DNA of 40,224 bases from Rhodospirillales bacterium (lineage in GTDB: Bacteria > Pseudomonadota > Alphaproteobacteria > Rhodospirillales > Shumkoniaceae): assembly GCA_018432935.1 (NCBI GenBank), contig JAHDSF010000039.1:1-40224 (forward strand), written 5' to 3'. Under the pieces are notes generated by a model, which made no database searches, was not told the origin of the DNA, and saw only the letters and a list, made by a program, of their open reading frames with translations. A program made the position numbers and the translations under genes. This document shows positions 32,966-40,224 of the stretch, piece after piece. Numbering within the stretch: the first letter of the stretch is position 1; every line of letters begins with the position of its first letter.

Positions 32966-33634
32966 CTACGCTTCGAGAAGTTGCCACAGGGCCGGCGCGT
33001 TGTAGTCCGGGATCACCACCTGCGCCCCTTCCGCCAGCAGCACCTCGGGAGCGTGCCCGGTGGCAAGGCCGACGGTCGGAATCCCCGCCGACGACGCCGA
33101 CCGCACGCCAGCCGGCGAATCCTCGAACGCGAGCGAATCGGCAGCCGCCACGCCGAGCTTCTCGAGCCCGACCTGGTACGGCATCGGGTCGGGCTTCCGC
33201 CTCGGAAGCTGCTCGCCGAGCACCACCGCGTCGAAGACATCCTCGATGTCGAAGGCTTTGAGGACAAAAGCGACGTTCTCGGGCGGCGCACTGGTCACCA
33301 GGGCGATCTTCGCATTCCGTTGTCCGGCCCACGCAAACACGTCCCTCAGGCCGGGCAGCGGTTGCAACCCGCCGGCGATCTCGCGGAACAGCGCCTCCTT
33401 GCGATCGGCGAAGGCGGATCGTTCGCTTTCCGGCACCTCGGGGCAGAGGTCGCGCATGGCGTCGACGTTGGCGCGGCCGCTGATCGTGCGGCGATAGGTC
33501 GTCACGTCGAGTTCGCGCCCGACCAGCGCGAACAGGCGCCGGAAGGCCTCGAAATGGAGGCTGTCGGTTTCCGCGATCGTGCCGTCGAGGTCGAACAGCA
33601 ACGCCGACGGGCGTGGCGAGTCGGGTGATGTCAT
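32966..33634 (-). CDS. HAD-superfamily (subfamily IA) phosphatase
   Basis: The 222-residue protein has all HAD motifs: FDLDGT (nucleophile D15, acid D17), VTSAPP (motif II), RRKPDP (motif III Lys) and FEDSPAG (motif IV). The helical cap (SLHFEAFRRLFALVGREL, SGRANVDAM) is of the beta-phosphoglucomutase/CbbY type, so a sugar phosphate is a likely substrate, though not defined. AAGGAAAG lies close upstream of the ATG at 33634 on the minus strand. It precedes the MATE gene in the same direction. Confidence 0.88.
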   Translation of the reverse strand: MTSPDSPRPSALLFDLDGTIAETDSLHFEAFRRLFALVGRELDVTTYRRTISGRANVDAMRDLCPEVPESERSAFADRKEALFREIAGGLQPLPGLRDVFAWAGQRNAKIALVTSAPPENVAFVLKAFDIEDVFDAVVLGEQLPRRKPDPMPYQVGLEKLGVAAADSLAFEDSPAGVRSASSAGIPTVGLATGHAPEVLLAEGAQVVIPDYNAPALWQLLEA

Positions 33635-33805
33635 AGCTTTCCTTAGCAGGGCGGAATGCCCCATGACGTAATGGCCGGCGCCGGCCCGGACAACACGCGG
33701 CTGTTTGTATCCCATCGAGGGGGCGCAGCGAAAGATCGCCCCTTTCCCCACCGATTTCGATGTGGCATCGTGTGCCCGTCCTTCCCTGCCCCCAACTTTC
33801 ACCGA

Positions 33806-35332
33806 ATGGACATGCCCCGGATCAGGACCATGTACGACGTCGTGCAGCGGGCCATTCTGCACGGCGGCGAGCGCGAAGCGGCCGTCTGCGGCGAGTTCCG
33901 CGAGAGCTATGCCGCATGGGGTCGGCGCGCCGCCGGCGTCGCCCGCAACCTGATCGACGCCGGGCTGCGGGAAGGCGACCGAATCGGCTGCCTTTTTCGC
34001 AACAGCGCGCATGCGTCCGAGTGCATTGCCGCGGCGGCGCTGGGCGGCTTCGTCTACGTGCCGCTGAACTTCTTCCTGACCGGGTCCGAGCTCCTCCACC
34101 TCGTGCGCCTGACCGGCATGCGGGCCCTCGTCTACCACCCGGCATTCGCCGACATGGCGCGCCGCATCCAGGAACAGGTGCCGGAGCTGGCGATCCTGGC
34201 GCCGCTGACCTCCGAAGACGCCGCCGCGCCAAGCTACGAGCGGTGGGCTTGCAGCGGAGCGGCGCCGGACTGCGCTCCCGCCCGCGGCGAGGACGATCCG
34301 TTCGTCATCCTGTTCACCAGCGGCACCACGGGAACGCCGAAGGGCGTCACCCTCAGCCACGGCAACGTCATCGCCAATGCCGAGAGCTTCGTCCGCGAAC
34401 TCGAGATCGGCCCCGAATCCCGCGGCCTCGCCGTCAGCCCGCACTTCTTCTCGGCGGCGATCAACTGCACCGTGATCCCGTGCATGCTGGCGGCGGCGGC
34501 GGTGGTGTTCGCCGACGGCTTCAATGCCCCCCGCTTTCTGGAAACGGTGGAGCGCGAGCGGATCACCCATGTGCAGCTGGTGCCGACCATGGTGATCCGG
34601 CTGCTCGACTGTCCCGACGTGCGCAGCCGAAACCTGGGCTCGCTGCGCACCGTCTCGTACGGCTCGGCGCCGATGCCGCTGGCGCGCCTGCGCGAGGCGC
34701 TCGACACTTTCGGCCCGGTGTTCCTGCAGACCTACGGCATGACCGAGGTGCCACAGCTGGTCACCGTGCTGCGCAAGGAGGAGCATGTCGCCGGCAGCCC
34801 GCGACTGTCGAGCTGCGGCCGTCCGCCGGCCGACGCCGAGATCCGGATCGTCGACGAGGCCGGCAATGACCTGCCGCCGCGCGCCGAGGGCGAGATCCTG
34901 ATGCGCGGCCGCTCGCTGATGCTCGGCTACTGGGACATGCCCGAGGAGACCGCGGCCGCGGTCAAGGACGGCTGGATGCACTCGGGCGACCTCGGCTGGC
35001 GCGACGAGGACGGCTACCTTTACATCGTCGGCCGCAAGAAGGAGGTCATCATCAGCGGCGGCATCAAGATCCCGCCCAAGGAGATTGAGGACGTCCTGTT
35101 CACCCATGCCGCGGTGGCCGACGTCGTCGTCGCCGGCGTACCCCATCCGGAATGGGGCGAGATGGTGAAGGCGTACATCGTGCTGAAGCCGGGCCAGCGG
35201 CTGAGCGCCGAGGAGGTGATCGCCTACTGCGGCGCCCGGCTCGCCTCGTACAAGAAGCCGAAGGCGGTGCAGTTCGTCGCCAGCCTGCCCAAGACCACCA
35301 CCGGAAAGCCGATCCGCCGCGGCCTCGGCTAG
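33806..35332 (+). CDS. Acyl-CoA synthetase / AMP-dependent ligase
   Basis: The 508-residue protein is a class I adenylate-forming enzyme. It has the ATP-binding loop TSGTTGTPKG (171-180), YGMTE, HSGDLGWRDEDGY, GRKKEVIISGG, the hinge region, and the catalytic Lys near the C-terminus in TTTGKPIRR (K501). It should activate a carboxylic acid to its adenylate and then to a CoA thioester; chain length and substrate are not evident. ATG 33806 gives MDMPRIRTMYDVV, a normal start for the family; no strong ribosome-binding site is seen, and ATG 33812 is possible. It meets the lacI-type gene tail-to-tail with a 4-base overlap at shared TAG/CTA. Confidence 0.9.
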   Translation: MDMPRIRTMYDVVQRAILHGGEREAAVCGEFRESYAAWGRRAAGVARNLIDAGLREGDRIGCLFRNSAHASECIAAAALGGFVYVPLNFFLTGSELLHLVRLTGMRALVYHPAFADMARRIQEQVPELAILAPLTSEDAAAPSYERWACSGAAPDCAPARGEDDPFVILFTSGTTGTPKGVTLSHGNVIANAESFVRELEIGPESRGLAVSPHFFSAAINCTVIPCMLAAAAVVFADGFNAPRFLETVERERITHVQLVPTMVIRLLDCPDVRSRNLGSLRTVSYGSAPMPLARLREALDTFGPVFLQTYGMTEVPQLVTVLRKEEHVAGSPRLSSCGRPPADAEIRIVDEAGNDLPPRAEGEILMRGRSLMLGYWDMPEETAAAVKDGWMHSGDLGWRDEDGYLYIVGRKKEVIISGGIKIPPKEIEDVLFTHAAVADVVVAGVPHPEWGEMVKAYIVLKPGQRLSAEEVIAYCGARLASYKKPKAVQFVASLPKTTTGKPIRRGLG

Positions 35333-36387
35333 GACGGCTTCGCGGGCCTTCGGCCCGCACCGGCGACGACTTGCGCCAGGCGCGGCGGCGGCTTGGCGCT
35401 GGAGCCCCTGACCAGGAATTCGGTCGGAAAGCGCACGTGGCGGGGCTCGTCGGCGGCACCTTCAAGGCGGCGCAGCAGCAGTTCGACGGCCTGATCGCCG
35501 ATCATCGCCGCCGGCTGCTCGACCGTGGTCATGGGCGGATTCATGACCTCGGCCCACGACAGCCCGTCGAAGCCGGTGATCGAGACGTCGGCCGGACAGG
35601 CCAGCCCGTGATTGCGGACCGCCTGCAACACCCCCAGCATGACCTGATTGTTGGAGGTGAAGAAGGCGGTGGGCCGATCCGGCAGATTCAGAAGCGCCTG
35701 GGCGGCCTTTCGCGCCGCTTCGCTGTCACGGCAGCCGAGCCGGACGAGGCCGGGGTCGAACGACAGGCTGGCGGCTTCCAGGGCCGTCCGGTAGCCGGCG
35801 AGCCGCTCCTGGATCGGCGACACGCTGTCCCGCCCGAACACGCCGCCGATCCGGCGGTGGCCGCGCTCGATCAGGTGGGTCACCGCGCGGCGCGCGCCAT
35901 CGGCGTTGAGCGAAGCCACCGAATCCCACGGCGCCCCGGGCGCGACGCGGTCGACCAGAACGACCGGCACCGCGATCATCTCGACCAGGCCGGCGGTGTA
36001 TTCCGGCGCCGATTCGGTGAGGGCGAGAATCAGGCCGGCGACCCTCTGCGTCTTCATCAGGCGAAGGTACTCGGATTCCTTGGCCGCATCTTCGTCGGTG
36101 TTGCAAAGCAGGACGGTGTAGCCTCGCGCCGACGCCGCCGATTCGGCGGCGCGGGCAAGCGCCGCGAAATAGGGATTGGTGATGTCGGGCAGGATCAGGC
36201 CGAGGAGCCGCGTCGTGCCCCGCTTCAGGCTCTGGGCGATTCCGTTGGGCGCATAGCCGACATGGCCGACGGCGTCGAGAACCCGCTTCCGTAGCTCCTC
36301 GCTGACGTTCTTCGTGCCGTTCAGGGTGGCCGAAACGGTCGCAATCGAGACGCCGGCGGCGCGCGCCACATCGCGGATCGTTGCCAT
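35329..36387 (-). CDS. LacI-family transcriptional regulator
   Basis: The 352-residue protein has an N-terminal LacI helix-turn-helix (TIRDVARAAGVSIATVSATL, 3-22), the hinge helix region (NGIAQSLKRGTTRLLGLILP), and a periplasmic-binding-protein-like effector domain (DITNPYFAALARAAE, VDRVAPGAPWDSV, ITGFDGLSWAEVMNPPMTTV). It normally represses until a sugar or sugar derivative binds. It is divergent from the TRAP operon, and the perfect palindrome at 36522-36537 lies between them with the central CG that this family reads. Identical and similar sites lie before tkt (4937) and before the isomerase-like gene (39641). It very likely controls the TRAP operon; the effector is unknown. Confidence 0.93.
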   Translation of the reverse strand: MATIRDVARAAGVSIATVSATLNGTKNVSEELRKRVLDAVGHVGYAPNGIAQSLKRGTTRLLGLILPDITNPYFAALARAAESAASARGYTVLLCNTDEDAAKESEYLRLMKTQRVAGLILALTESAPEYTAGLVEMIAVPVVLVDRVAPGAPWDSVASLNADGARRAVTHLIERGHRRIGGVFGRDSVSPIQERLAGYRTALEAASLSFDPGLVRLGCRDSEAARKAAQALLNLPDRPTAFFTSNNQVMLGVLQAVRNHGLACPADVSITGFDGLSWAEVMNPPMTTVEQPAAMIGDQAVELLLRRLEGAADEPRHVRFPTEFLVRGSSAKPPPRLAQVVAGAGRRPAKPS

Positions 36388-36520
36388 CTCTGCGGCCCAG
36401 CCCTCGTTGCCCCGGATTTCCGTACAACCCGTCACAGTTATTCCGGCCGGACGGAAAGATCAAGCACTTGCCGGATATCGTTTTCCAGACTCCCCGCCAA
36501 TACGGCTGGAACGAGCTTCC

Positions 36521-36538
36521 AAGCGAAACGTTTCGCTA
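36521..36538. promoter_or_regulatory. LacI-type operator upstream of the TRAP operon
   Basis: AGCGAAACGTTTCGCT (36522-36537) is a perfect 16-base palindrome with central CG, between the divergent lacI-type gene and dctP. Seventeen bases (36521-36537) are identical to the site at 4937-4953. It lies about 135 bases from each start codon, and TAGGCT at 36554 could be a -10 element just downstream. The remaining parts of this 290-base gap show no gene. Confidence 0.85.
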
Positions 36539-36677
36539 TGGCGATTTTTCTGCTAGGCTGAGTGCCCTCGAACGCGTCCAAGAGCATCGCTGCATCCGGA
36601 GGAGCGCGGATCCCGAAGGCTTCGCCGGCTACGAGGTTCTCAGAGCATTCGATGCCATGCAGACCAGGAGGAGACAC

Positions 36678-37685
36678 ATGAAGTTCCGAGACATGATCGC
36701 ACTGGCGGCGCTCGCCGCCGTGATGGCCGCCGCCCTGCCGGCGATGGCCCAGCAGAAGGCCGAGGTGACGCTGAAGGCCGTCACCAACAACCCGAAGAAC
36801 AGCGGCCATTATCGCGGCCTCGAGATCTACAAGCAGCTGGTCGAGGAGCGGACCAAGGGCCGCGTCCGCGTTCAGCTCTACAGCGACGCCGTCCTCGGCG
36901 ATGAAGAGCAGATGGCCGAGGGCATGCAGATGGGGACGGTCGACGTCATGATGGCGGCTGCCGCCAAGTACGCCAACTTCGTTCCCGAGATGGACCTCTA
37001 CAGCCCGCCCTACACCTTCAAGAGCTGGGAGCATTTCCACGCCGTCCTCAACAGCGAGGTCGACGCCGTCCTCGCCAAGAAGGTCAAGGAGAAGCGCGGC
37101 GACCTCTACCTCGGCCTGTTCACCGACGGCGCCCGCAACGTGTTCACCAACAAGCCGGTCAAGACCCTGGACGACCTCAAGGGCTACAAGCTGCGGACGA
37201 TGACCGGGCCGAACGAACTGGCCGCCTGGAAGGCGTTCGGCACCAACCCGACTCCGCTTGCCTACACCGAGCTCTACTCCGCGCTGCAGGTCGGCGTGGT
37301 CGACGGCGCGGAGAACACCATGACCTCGCTGCTCGGCATGAAGTTCTGGGAGAGCTGCAAGTACGTCCTGCGGACCGAGCACAACTATCTGGCGCTTCCG
37401 TTCTTCATGAGCGCGAAGGCGGTCGCCAAGGTGCCGGCAGACCTGCGCGAGACGGTCATCCAGGCCGGCAAGGACACCGCGAAGCAGCAGGTCGCGATGG
37501 CGATCAGGCTCGACAAGGAAAACGAGGAGGTCCTGAAGAAGAACGGCGTCCAGATTTTCGAGATGAGCAGGGCCGACAAGGAGAAGGCTGTCGCCCTGAT
37601 GCAGCCGGTCCTGGAGGCGAACGCCAAGCGGATCGGCATGGAGAGGGAGCTCGGGATCATCCGCGAGCTCGGCAAGAAGTTCTGA
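36678..37685 (+). CDS. dctP: TRAP transporter substrate-binding protein (DctP family)
   Basis: The 335-residue protein has a Sec signal peptide (MKFRDMIALAALAAVMAAAL, cleavage near AMA-QQ at 25) and the DctP fold: NNPKNSGHYRGLEIYKQLVE, the GTVDVMMAAAAKYANFVPEM stretch, the carboxylate-binding region KGYKLRTMTGPNELAAWKAF with the conserved Arg, and YTELYSALQVGVVDGAEN. It captures an organic or sugar acid in the periplasm and hands it to the DctQM membrane unit. AGGAGGAGA precedes the ATG. It is the first gene of an operon behind a LacI operator. LacI control and a neighbouring isomerase gene favour a sugar acid; the ligand cannot be read. Confidence 0.93.
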   Translation: MKFRDMIALAALAAVMAAALPAMAQQKAEVTLKAVTNNPKNSGHYRGLEIYKQLVEERTKGRVRVQLYSDAVLGDEEQMAEGMQMGTVDVMMAAAAKYANFVPEMDLYSPPYTFKSWEHFHAVLNSEVDAVLAKKVKEKRGDLYLGLFTDGARNVFTNKPVKTLDDLKGYKLRTMTGPNELAAWKAFGTNPTPLAYTELYSALQVGVVDGAENTMTSLLGMKFWESCKYVLRTEHNYLALPFFMSAKAVAKVPADLRETVIQAGKDTAKQQVAMAIRLDKENEEVLKKNGVQIFEMSRADKEKAVALMQPVLEANAKRIGMERELGIIRELGKKF

Positions 37686-37693
37686 TCGCCGCC

Positions 37694-37720
37694 CGGGGAG
37701 CGGGCCCGCCCCGCTCCCCG
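37694..37720 (+). other. Intercistronic hairpin between dctP and dctQ
   Basis: CGGGGAGCGGG (37694-37704) and its exact complement CCCGCTCCCCG (37710-37720) form a perfect 11-bp stem with a 5-base loop, 9 bases after the dctP stop. No T run follows. Such hairpins commonly protect the 3' end of the binding-protein mRNA, giving more DctP than DctQM. Confidence 0.8.
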
Positions 37721-37741
37721 CTCTTGCTGGAGGGAACGGCT

Positions 37742-38257
37742 TTGTCGGGCATCGCCACCGCTACCGTCAACGGGCTCACCAGGGTCCTAGAAAAGGCGAT
37801 GATCGTCCTGGTCACCGCCATGATGGTTTCGCTTTTTTGGCAGGTGTTCACGCGCTTCGTCATCAAGGTCCCGGCGATCTGGACCGAGGAGATCGCCCGC
37901 TACACCTTCATCTACCTCGTCATGATTGGCGCCGCGCTCGGGGTCAGGAACTCGGTCCACTTCGGGGTTACGATCTTCTCGGACAAGCTGAAGGGACGGA
38001 CGCGCGACCTCTACCACCGCTTCGTGATCAACGGGGTGATCCTGATCTGTGCGGTGTTCCTGGTCTACTACGGGCTGGAATTCACGCGCATGTACGGGCT
38101 GAACCGCGTTTCCCCGACCTTTCTCACTCCGATGGCCTGGGTGTTCGGGATCGTCCCGTTCAGCGGCGGTCTGATGGTCATCTTCTCCATCTACAACATG
38201 GCCTATGGCGACTACAGCGCCGATCCCCATGCCCATTCCGAGGAAAGAACCGCCTGA
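37742..38257 (+). CDS. dctQ: TRAP transporter small membrane subunit (DctQ family)
   Basis: The 171-residue protein has four membrane segments and DctQ features: MMVSLFWQVFTRFVIKVPAIWTEE (read in parts), EIARYTFIYLVMIGAALGVR with the conserved acidic/Arg residues, SVHFGVTIFSD, and PFSGGLMVIFSIYNM. It forms the membrane complex with DctM. I start at TTG 37742 because GGAGGG lies 8 bases upstream; a second TTG at 37724 in frame lacks spacing. It begins 57 bases after dctP, behind the hairpin. Confidence 0.9.
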   Translation: MSGIATATVNGLTRVLEKAMIVLVTAMMVSLFWQVFTRFVIKVPAIWTEEIARYTFIYLVMIGAALGVRNSVHFGVTIFSDKLKGRTRDLYHRFVINGVILICAVFLVYYGLEFTRMYGLNRVSPTFLTPMAWVFGIVPFSGGLMVIFSIYNMAYGDYSADPHAHSEERTA

Positions 38258-38305
38258 CGGGAGCACCGGATCGGGCGATGGGATAAGACCGGGAGGACAT
38301 CCTTC

Positions 38306-39622
38306 GTGGACGCTTTCTTGCTGATCCTGTTCGGCAGCTTTCTCGTTCTCATGATGATGGGAGTGCCGCTGGCATTCTCGTTGTTCATGTCGACCTTCCT
38401 TTCGATGGTGCTGGCCAGCGACGTCGCTCCGGTGCTGGCGATCCAGCAGATCCTCAAGGGCGTCGACGCCTTCCCCGTGCTGGCGATCCCGGTTTTCTTC
38501 CTTGCCGGGGACCTGATGAACAAGGGCCAGGTCTCGGAATACCTGATCCGGCTTTGCATGTGCCTGATCGGCTGGGTGCGGGGCGCGCTGGCCTACTTCA
38601 CGATCATCGTAGCCATGGTCTTCGCCGGCACCACCGGCAGCTCGGCGGCCGAGTCCGCCGCCATCGGCTCGGTCTTCATTCCGAACCTGATCAAGCGCGG
38701 CTACGGGAAGGCCTTTTCGGTGGCGCTGGTGGCCTGCTCGTCGGTGATCGGCATCATCATCCCCCCCAGCACCTTCATGATCATCTACGGGTCGTTCGGC
38801 AACGTCTCGGTCAGCGCGCTGTTCATCGGCGGCATCCTTCCGGGCGCCATGATCGGCCTCGGCCTGGTCCTCATCTCGTTCATCTGGGCGACCAAGCACG
38901 ACTATCCGCGCGAGATGGACCGGGTCGCCTCGCCGGCCGAGATCTTCGCGGCGGTGAAGAAGGGGATCTGGCCGATCGGGGTCCCGGTGCTACTGATCGG
39001 CGGCATGGTCGGCGGGCTGTTCACGCCGACAGAGGCCTCGCTGGTGACGGTCCTCTACACGCTCGTGCTGACGCTGTTCCTGTACAAGACGATCACGCTG
39101 CGCGATCTCCCGGGAATGCTGCGGCAGACGGCGATGGGCTCGGCGATCCCTCTGTTCTGCCTGGCGACCGCGGGCGCCTACGGCTACCTGCTCGCCTACT
39201 ACAACGTGCCGGATTACGTGGGCGAGATGGTGGTGTCGGTGACCACCGATCCCGGCCTCATCATGCTGTTCATCATCGTCTCTTACCTCGTCATCGGCAC
39301 CTTCATGGACGGGACGCCGGCCATCATCATCCTGCTGCCGATCACCCAGAAGCTGGCCGAGCTCGCCCACTTCAACCAGCTGCACATCGGGCTCGTGGTG
39401 TGCATCACCATGGCCCTCGGCCTGCTGACCCCGCCGTACGGTCTGTGCACGCTCATCAGTTGCGCGATCGGGAAATGCAGGCTCGAGGACGCGGTCAAAC
39501 CGCTGCTGCCGATGTTCGCCATCATGTTCGGCGTGGTGCTCCTGATCGCGTACTTCCCGGACGTCGCCCTTTGGCTGCCCCGTCTGCTCGTTCCCAAGCT
39601 GGTTCCGGCGACTCCCATGTGA
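38306..39622 (+). CDS. dctM: TRAP transporter large permease subunit (DctM family)
   Basis: The 438-residue protein has about twelve membrane segments and DctM motifs: MMMGVPLAFSLFMSTFLSMV near the start, FVAGTTGSSAAESAAIGSVF-like FAGTTGSSAAESAA, GIIIPPSTFMIIYG, GLFTPTEASLV, and the C-terminal ALGLLTPPYG. It uses an ion gradient to import the substrate delivered by DctP. A GTG start at 38306 is supported by GGGAGGA upstream. It follows dctQ by 48 bases. Two palindromes in the 60 bases after it mark a possible second control point before the isomerase-like gene. Confidence 0.92.
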   Translation: MDAFLLILFGSFLVLMMMGVPLAFSLFMSTFLSMVLASDVAPVLAIQQILKGVDAFPVLAIPVFFLAGDLMNKGQVSEYLIRLCMCLIGWVRGALAYFTIIVAMVFAGTTGSSAAESAAIGSVFIPNLIKRGYGKAFSVALVACSSVIGIIIPPSTFMIIYGSFGNVSVSALFIGGILPGAMIGLGLVLISFIWATKHDYPREMDRVASPAEIFAAVKKGIWPIGVPVLLIGGMVGGLFTPTEASLVTVLYTLVLTLFLYKTITLRDLPGMLRQTAMGSAIPLFCLATAGAYGYLLAYYNVPDYVGEMVVSVTTDPGLIMLFIIVSYLVIGTFMDGTPAIIILLPITQKLAELAHFNQLHIGLVVCITMALGLLTPPYGLCTLISCAIGKCRLEDAVKPLLPMFAIMFGVVLLIAYFPDVALWLPRLLVPKLVPATPM

Positions 39623-39640
39623 GTTTGAAAAACGGTTTTC

Positions 39641-39656
39641 TGCGAAACGTTTTGCC
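39641..39656. promoter_or_regulatory. Probable second LacI-type operator before the isomerase-like gene
   Basis: TGCGAAACGTTTTGCC matches the operator AGCGAAACGTTTCGCT at 13 of 16 positions, including the central GCGAAACGTTT. Right before it, GAAAAACGGTTTTC (39627-39640) is another short inverted repeat with a central CG. They fill the 61 bases between dctM and the next gene, so a regulated internal promoter is plausible. Confidence 0.6.
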
Positions 39657-39683
39657 GCAACGGCGGCATAGACGGAGGAGATC

Positions 39684-40224
39684 ATGGCACGACGCGTTGC
39701 GATCTACTGGCCCGGCGAGTACGTGGAGACGCCCAACGAGCTGGCCCGGCCGCAGGCCGAGGAGGCGACGCAGCAGCTCGAGAAGGCGCTGCAGCGGCTG
39801 GGGCGGCAGCCGTACCGGGTCGACGGCTTCATCGACCGGCCGTTCAAGAGCATCGAGAAGCTGGGGCCGATCGAGGACCCGATGATCGGCGTCCACTGCC
39901 ACTGGGTGTGGGGCTCGCACACGGTAGACGGGGTGGTGGGCAAGGACAACCCGCTGCTGCTCGCCAGCAACTACAAGCGGCAGTGGCCGGGGCTGGTCGG
40001 CACCCTGAACACCAGTGCCTGCCTGGCCGCGGTCGGGCGCGGCCATAGCCGGATCTGGACCGAGGCCGCCGACTGGTCGGCCGACCCGGTGTTCATGGAG
40101 CGGCTTGAGGAGTGGTGCACGACCGGGCGCATCGTCTACCCGATGGACGGGGTCTCGACGGCGGCGCCGATCGACGCGCAGGCGATCCGGCTGGCCAGGG
40201 AGGTCGCCGCCGGCATCCGCCGCC
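39684..40224 (+). CDS. Sugar-isomerase-like protein (fucose/arabinose isomerase-like), N-terminal 180 residues, cut by window edge
   Basis: An open frame from ATG 39684, with GGAGGAG 4 bases upstream, continues past the window end. It begins MARRVAIYWPGEYVETPNEL and contains DPMIGVHCHWVWGSHTVDGV, VGKDNPLLLASNYKRQWPGL, and GTLNTSACLAAVGRGHSRIW. The repeated Gly/Asn-rich pattern resembles proteins annotated as L-fucose/L-arabinose isomerase-like, which convert aldoses and ketoses using Mn; the expected metal ligands lie further downstream and cannot be checked. It is the fourth gene of the LacI-controlled TRAP cluster. If it is an isomerase, its product could feed the pentose-phosphate pathway, which would fit the shared operator before tkt. 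Confidence 0.55.
   Translation, partial: MARRVAIYWPGEYVETPNELARPQAEEATQQLEKALQRLGRQPYRVDGFIDRPFKSIEKLGPIEDPMIGVHCHWVWGSHTVDGVVGKDNPLLLASNYKRQWPGLVGTLNTSACLAAVGRGHSRIWTEAADWSADPVFMERLEEWCTTGRIVYPMDGVSTAAPIDAQAIRLAREVAAGIRR

Noticed and set aside
1-40224. tRNA, rRNA, CRISPR arrays, insertion sequences, toxin-antitoxin or phage genes
   Set aside because: None was convincing on reading both strands; the repeats found are two palindromes, one 16-base tandem array and regulatory hairpins.

Overview
The window looks like a chromosomal segment of a high-GC alphaproteobacterium. A row of 60 bases inside the transketolase gene is 43/60 G+C. Two features point to that class: a DUF1476 protein (the F1Fo-ATPase zeta-subunit family, known from alphaproteobacteria) and the general gene style. 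Affiliation to the Rhodospirillales or Geminicoccales side is an impression from protein similarity, not a result. I see no rRNA, tRNA, CRISPR array, transposase or phage gene.

Layout. 1-246: start of kduI on the minus strand, cut by the window edge. 409-978: a small Cys-based protein phosphatase. 1143-7001: divergent PEP carboxylase, sirtuin and transketolase (tkt). 7139-8215: a lower-GC secreted protein of unknown function, followed by a relic of a second tkt 3' end. 8601-12219: unknown protein, enolase-superfamily dehydratase, GFA protein, a zeta-like DUF1476 protein and DUF4112. 12275-14406: a tandem repeat, NUDIX hydrolase, PAP2 phosphatase and an inositol-monophosphatase-family enzyme. 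14559-16599: a DUF993 aldolase-like protein and a 2-keto-4-pentenoate-hydratase-family protein on the minus strand. 17098-19171: KDPG aldolase (fused to a VOC-like domain) and KDG kinase behind a sigma70-like promoter. 19248-23179: P-loop kinase, SDR, aminotransferase, NnrS. 23301-25149: a three-gene TolQ/TolR-like membrane operon with an unusual periplasmic domain. 25240-27603: beta-hydroxyacid dehydrogenase, M48 lipoprotein protease, YchJ protein. 27606-30338: an orphan Cache-PAS histidine kinase flanked by two near-identical long palindromes. 30423-35332: MntP, secreted protein, MATE, HAD hydrolase, acyl-CoA synthetase. 35329-40224: LacI regulator, a complete TRAP transporter and the start of a sugar-isomerase-like gene running off the window.

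How genes fit together. The segment is rich in sugar-acid catabolism: KduI, KDG kinase and KDPG aldolase are steps of unsaturated-uronate breakdown, and an enolase-superfamily dehydratase, a DUF993 protein and a 2-keto-acid hydratase-like protein are also present. The clearest regulatory signal is a LacI-type palindrome (AAGCGAAACGTTTCGCT) that occurs identically upstream of the TRAP operon and, 31.6 kb away, inside the last codons of the sirtuin gene just upstream of tkt. A 13/16 match precedes the isomerase-like gene. This suggests that one LacI regulator ties uptake of a sugar or sugar acid to the pentose-phosphate pathway.

The best candidates for undescribed biology are this small regulon, the TolQ/TolR-like trio, and the foreign-looking gene placed between tkt and a tkt relic.
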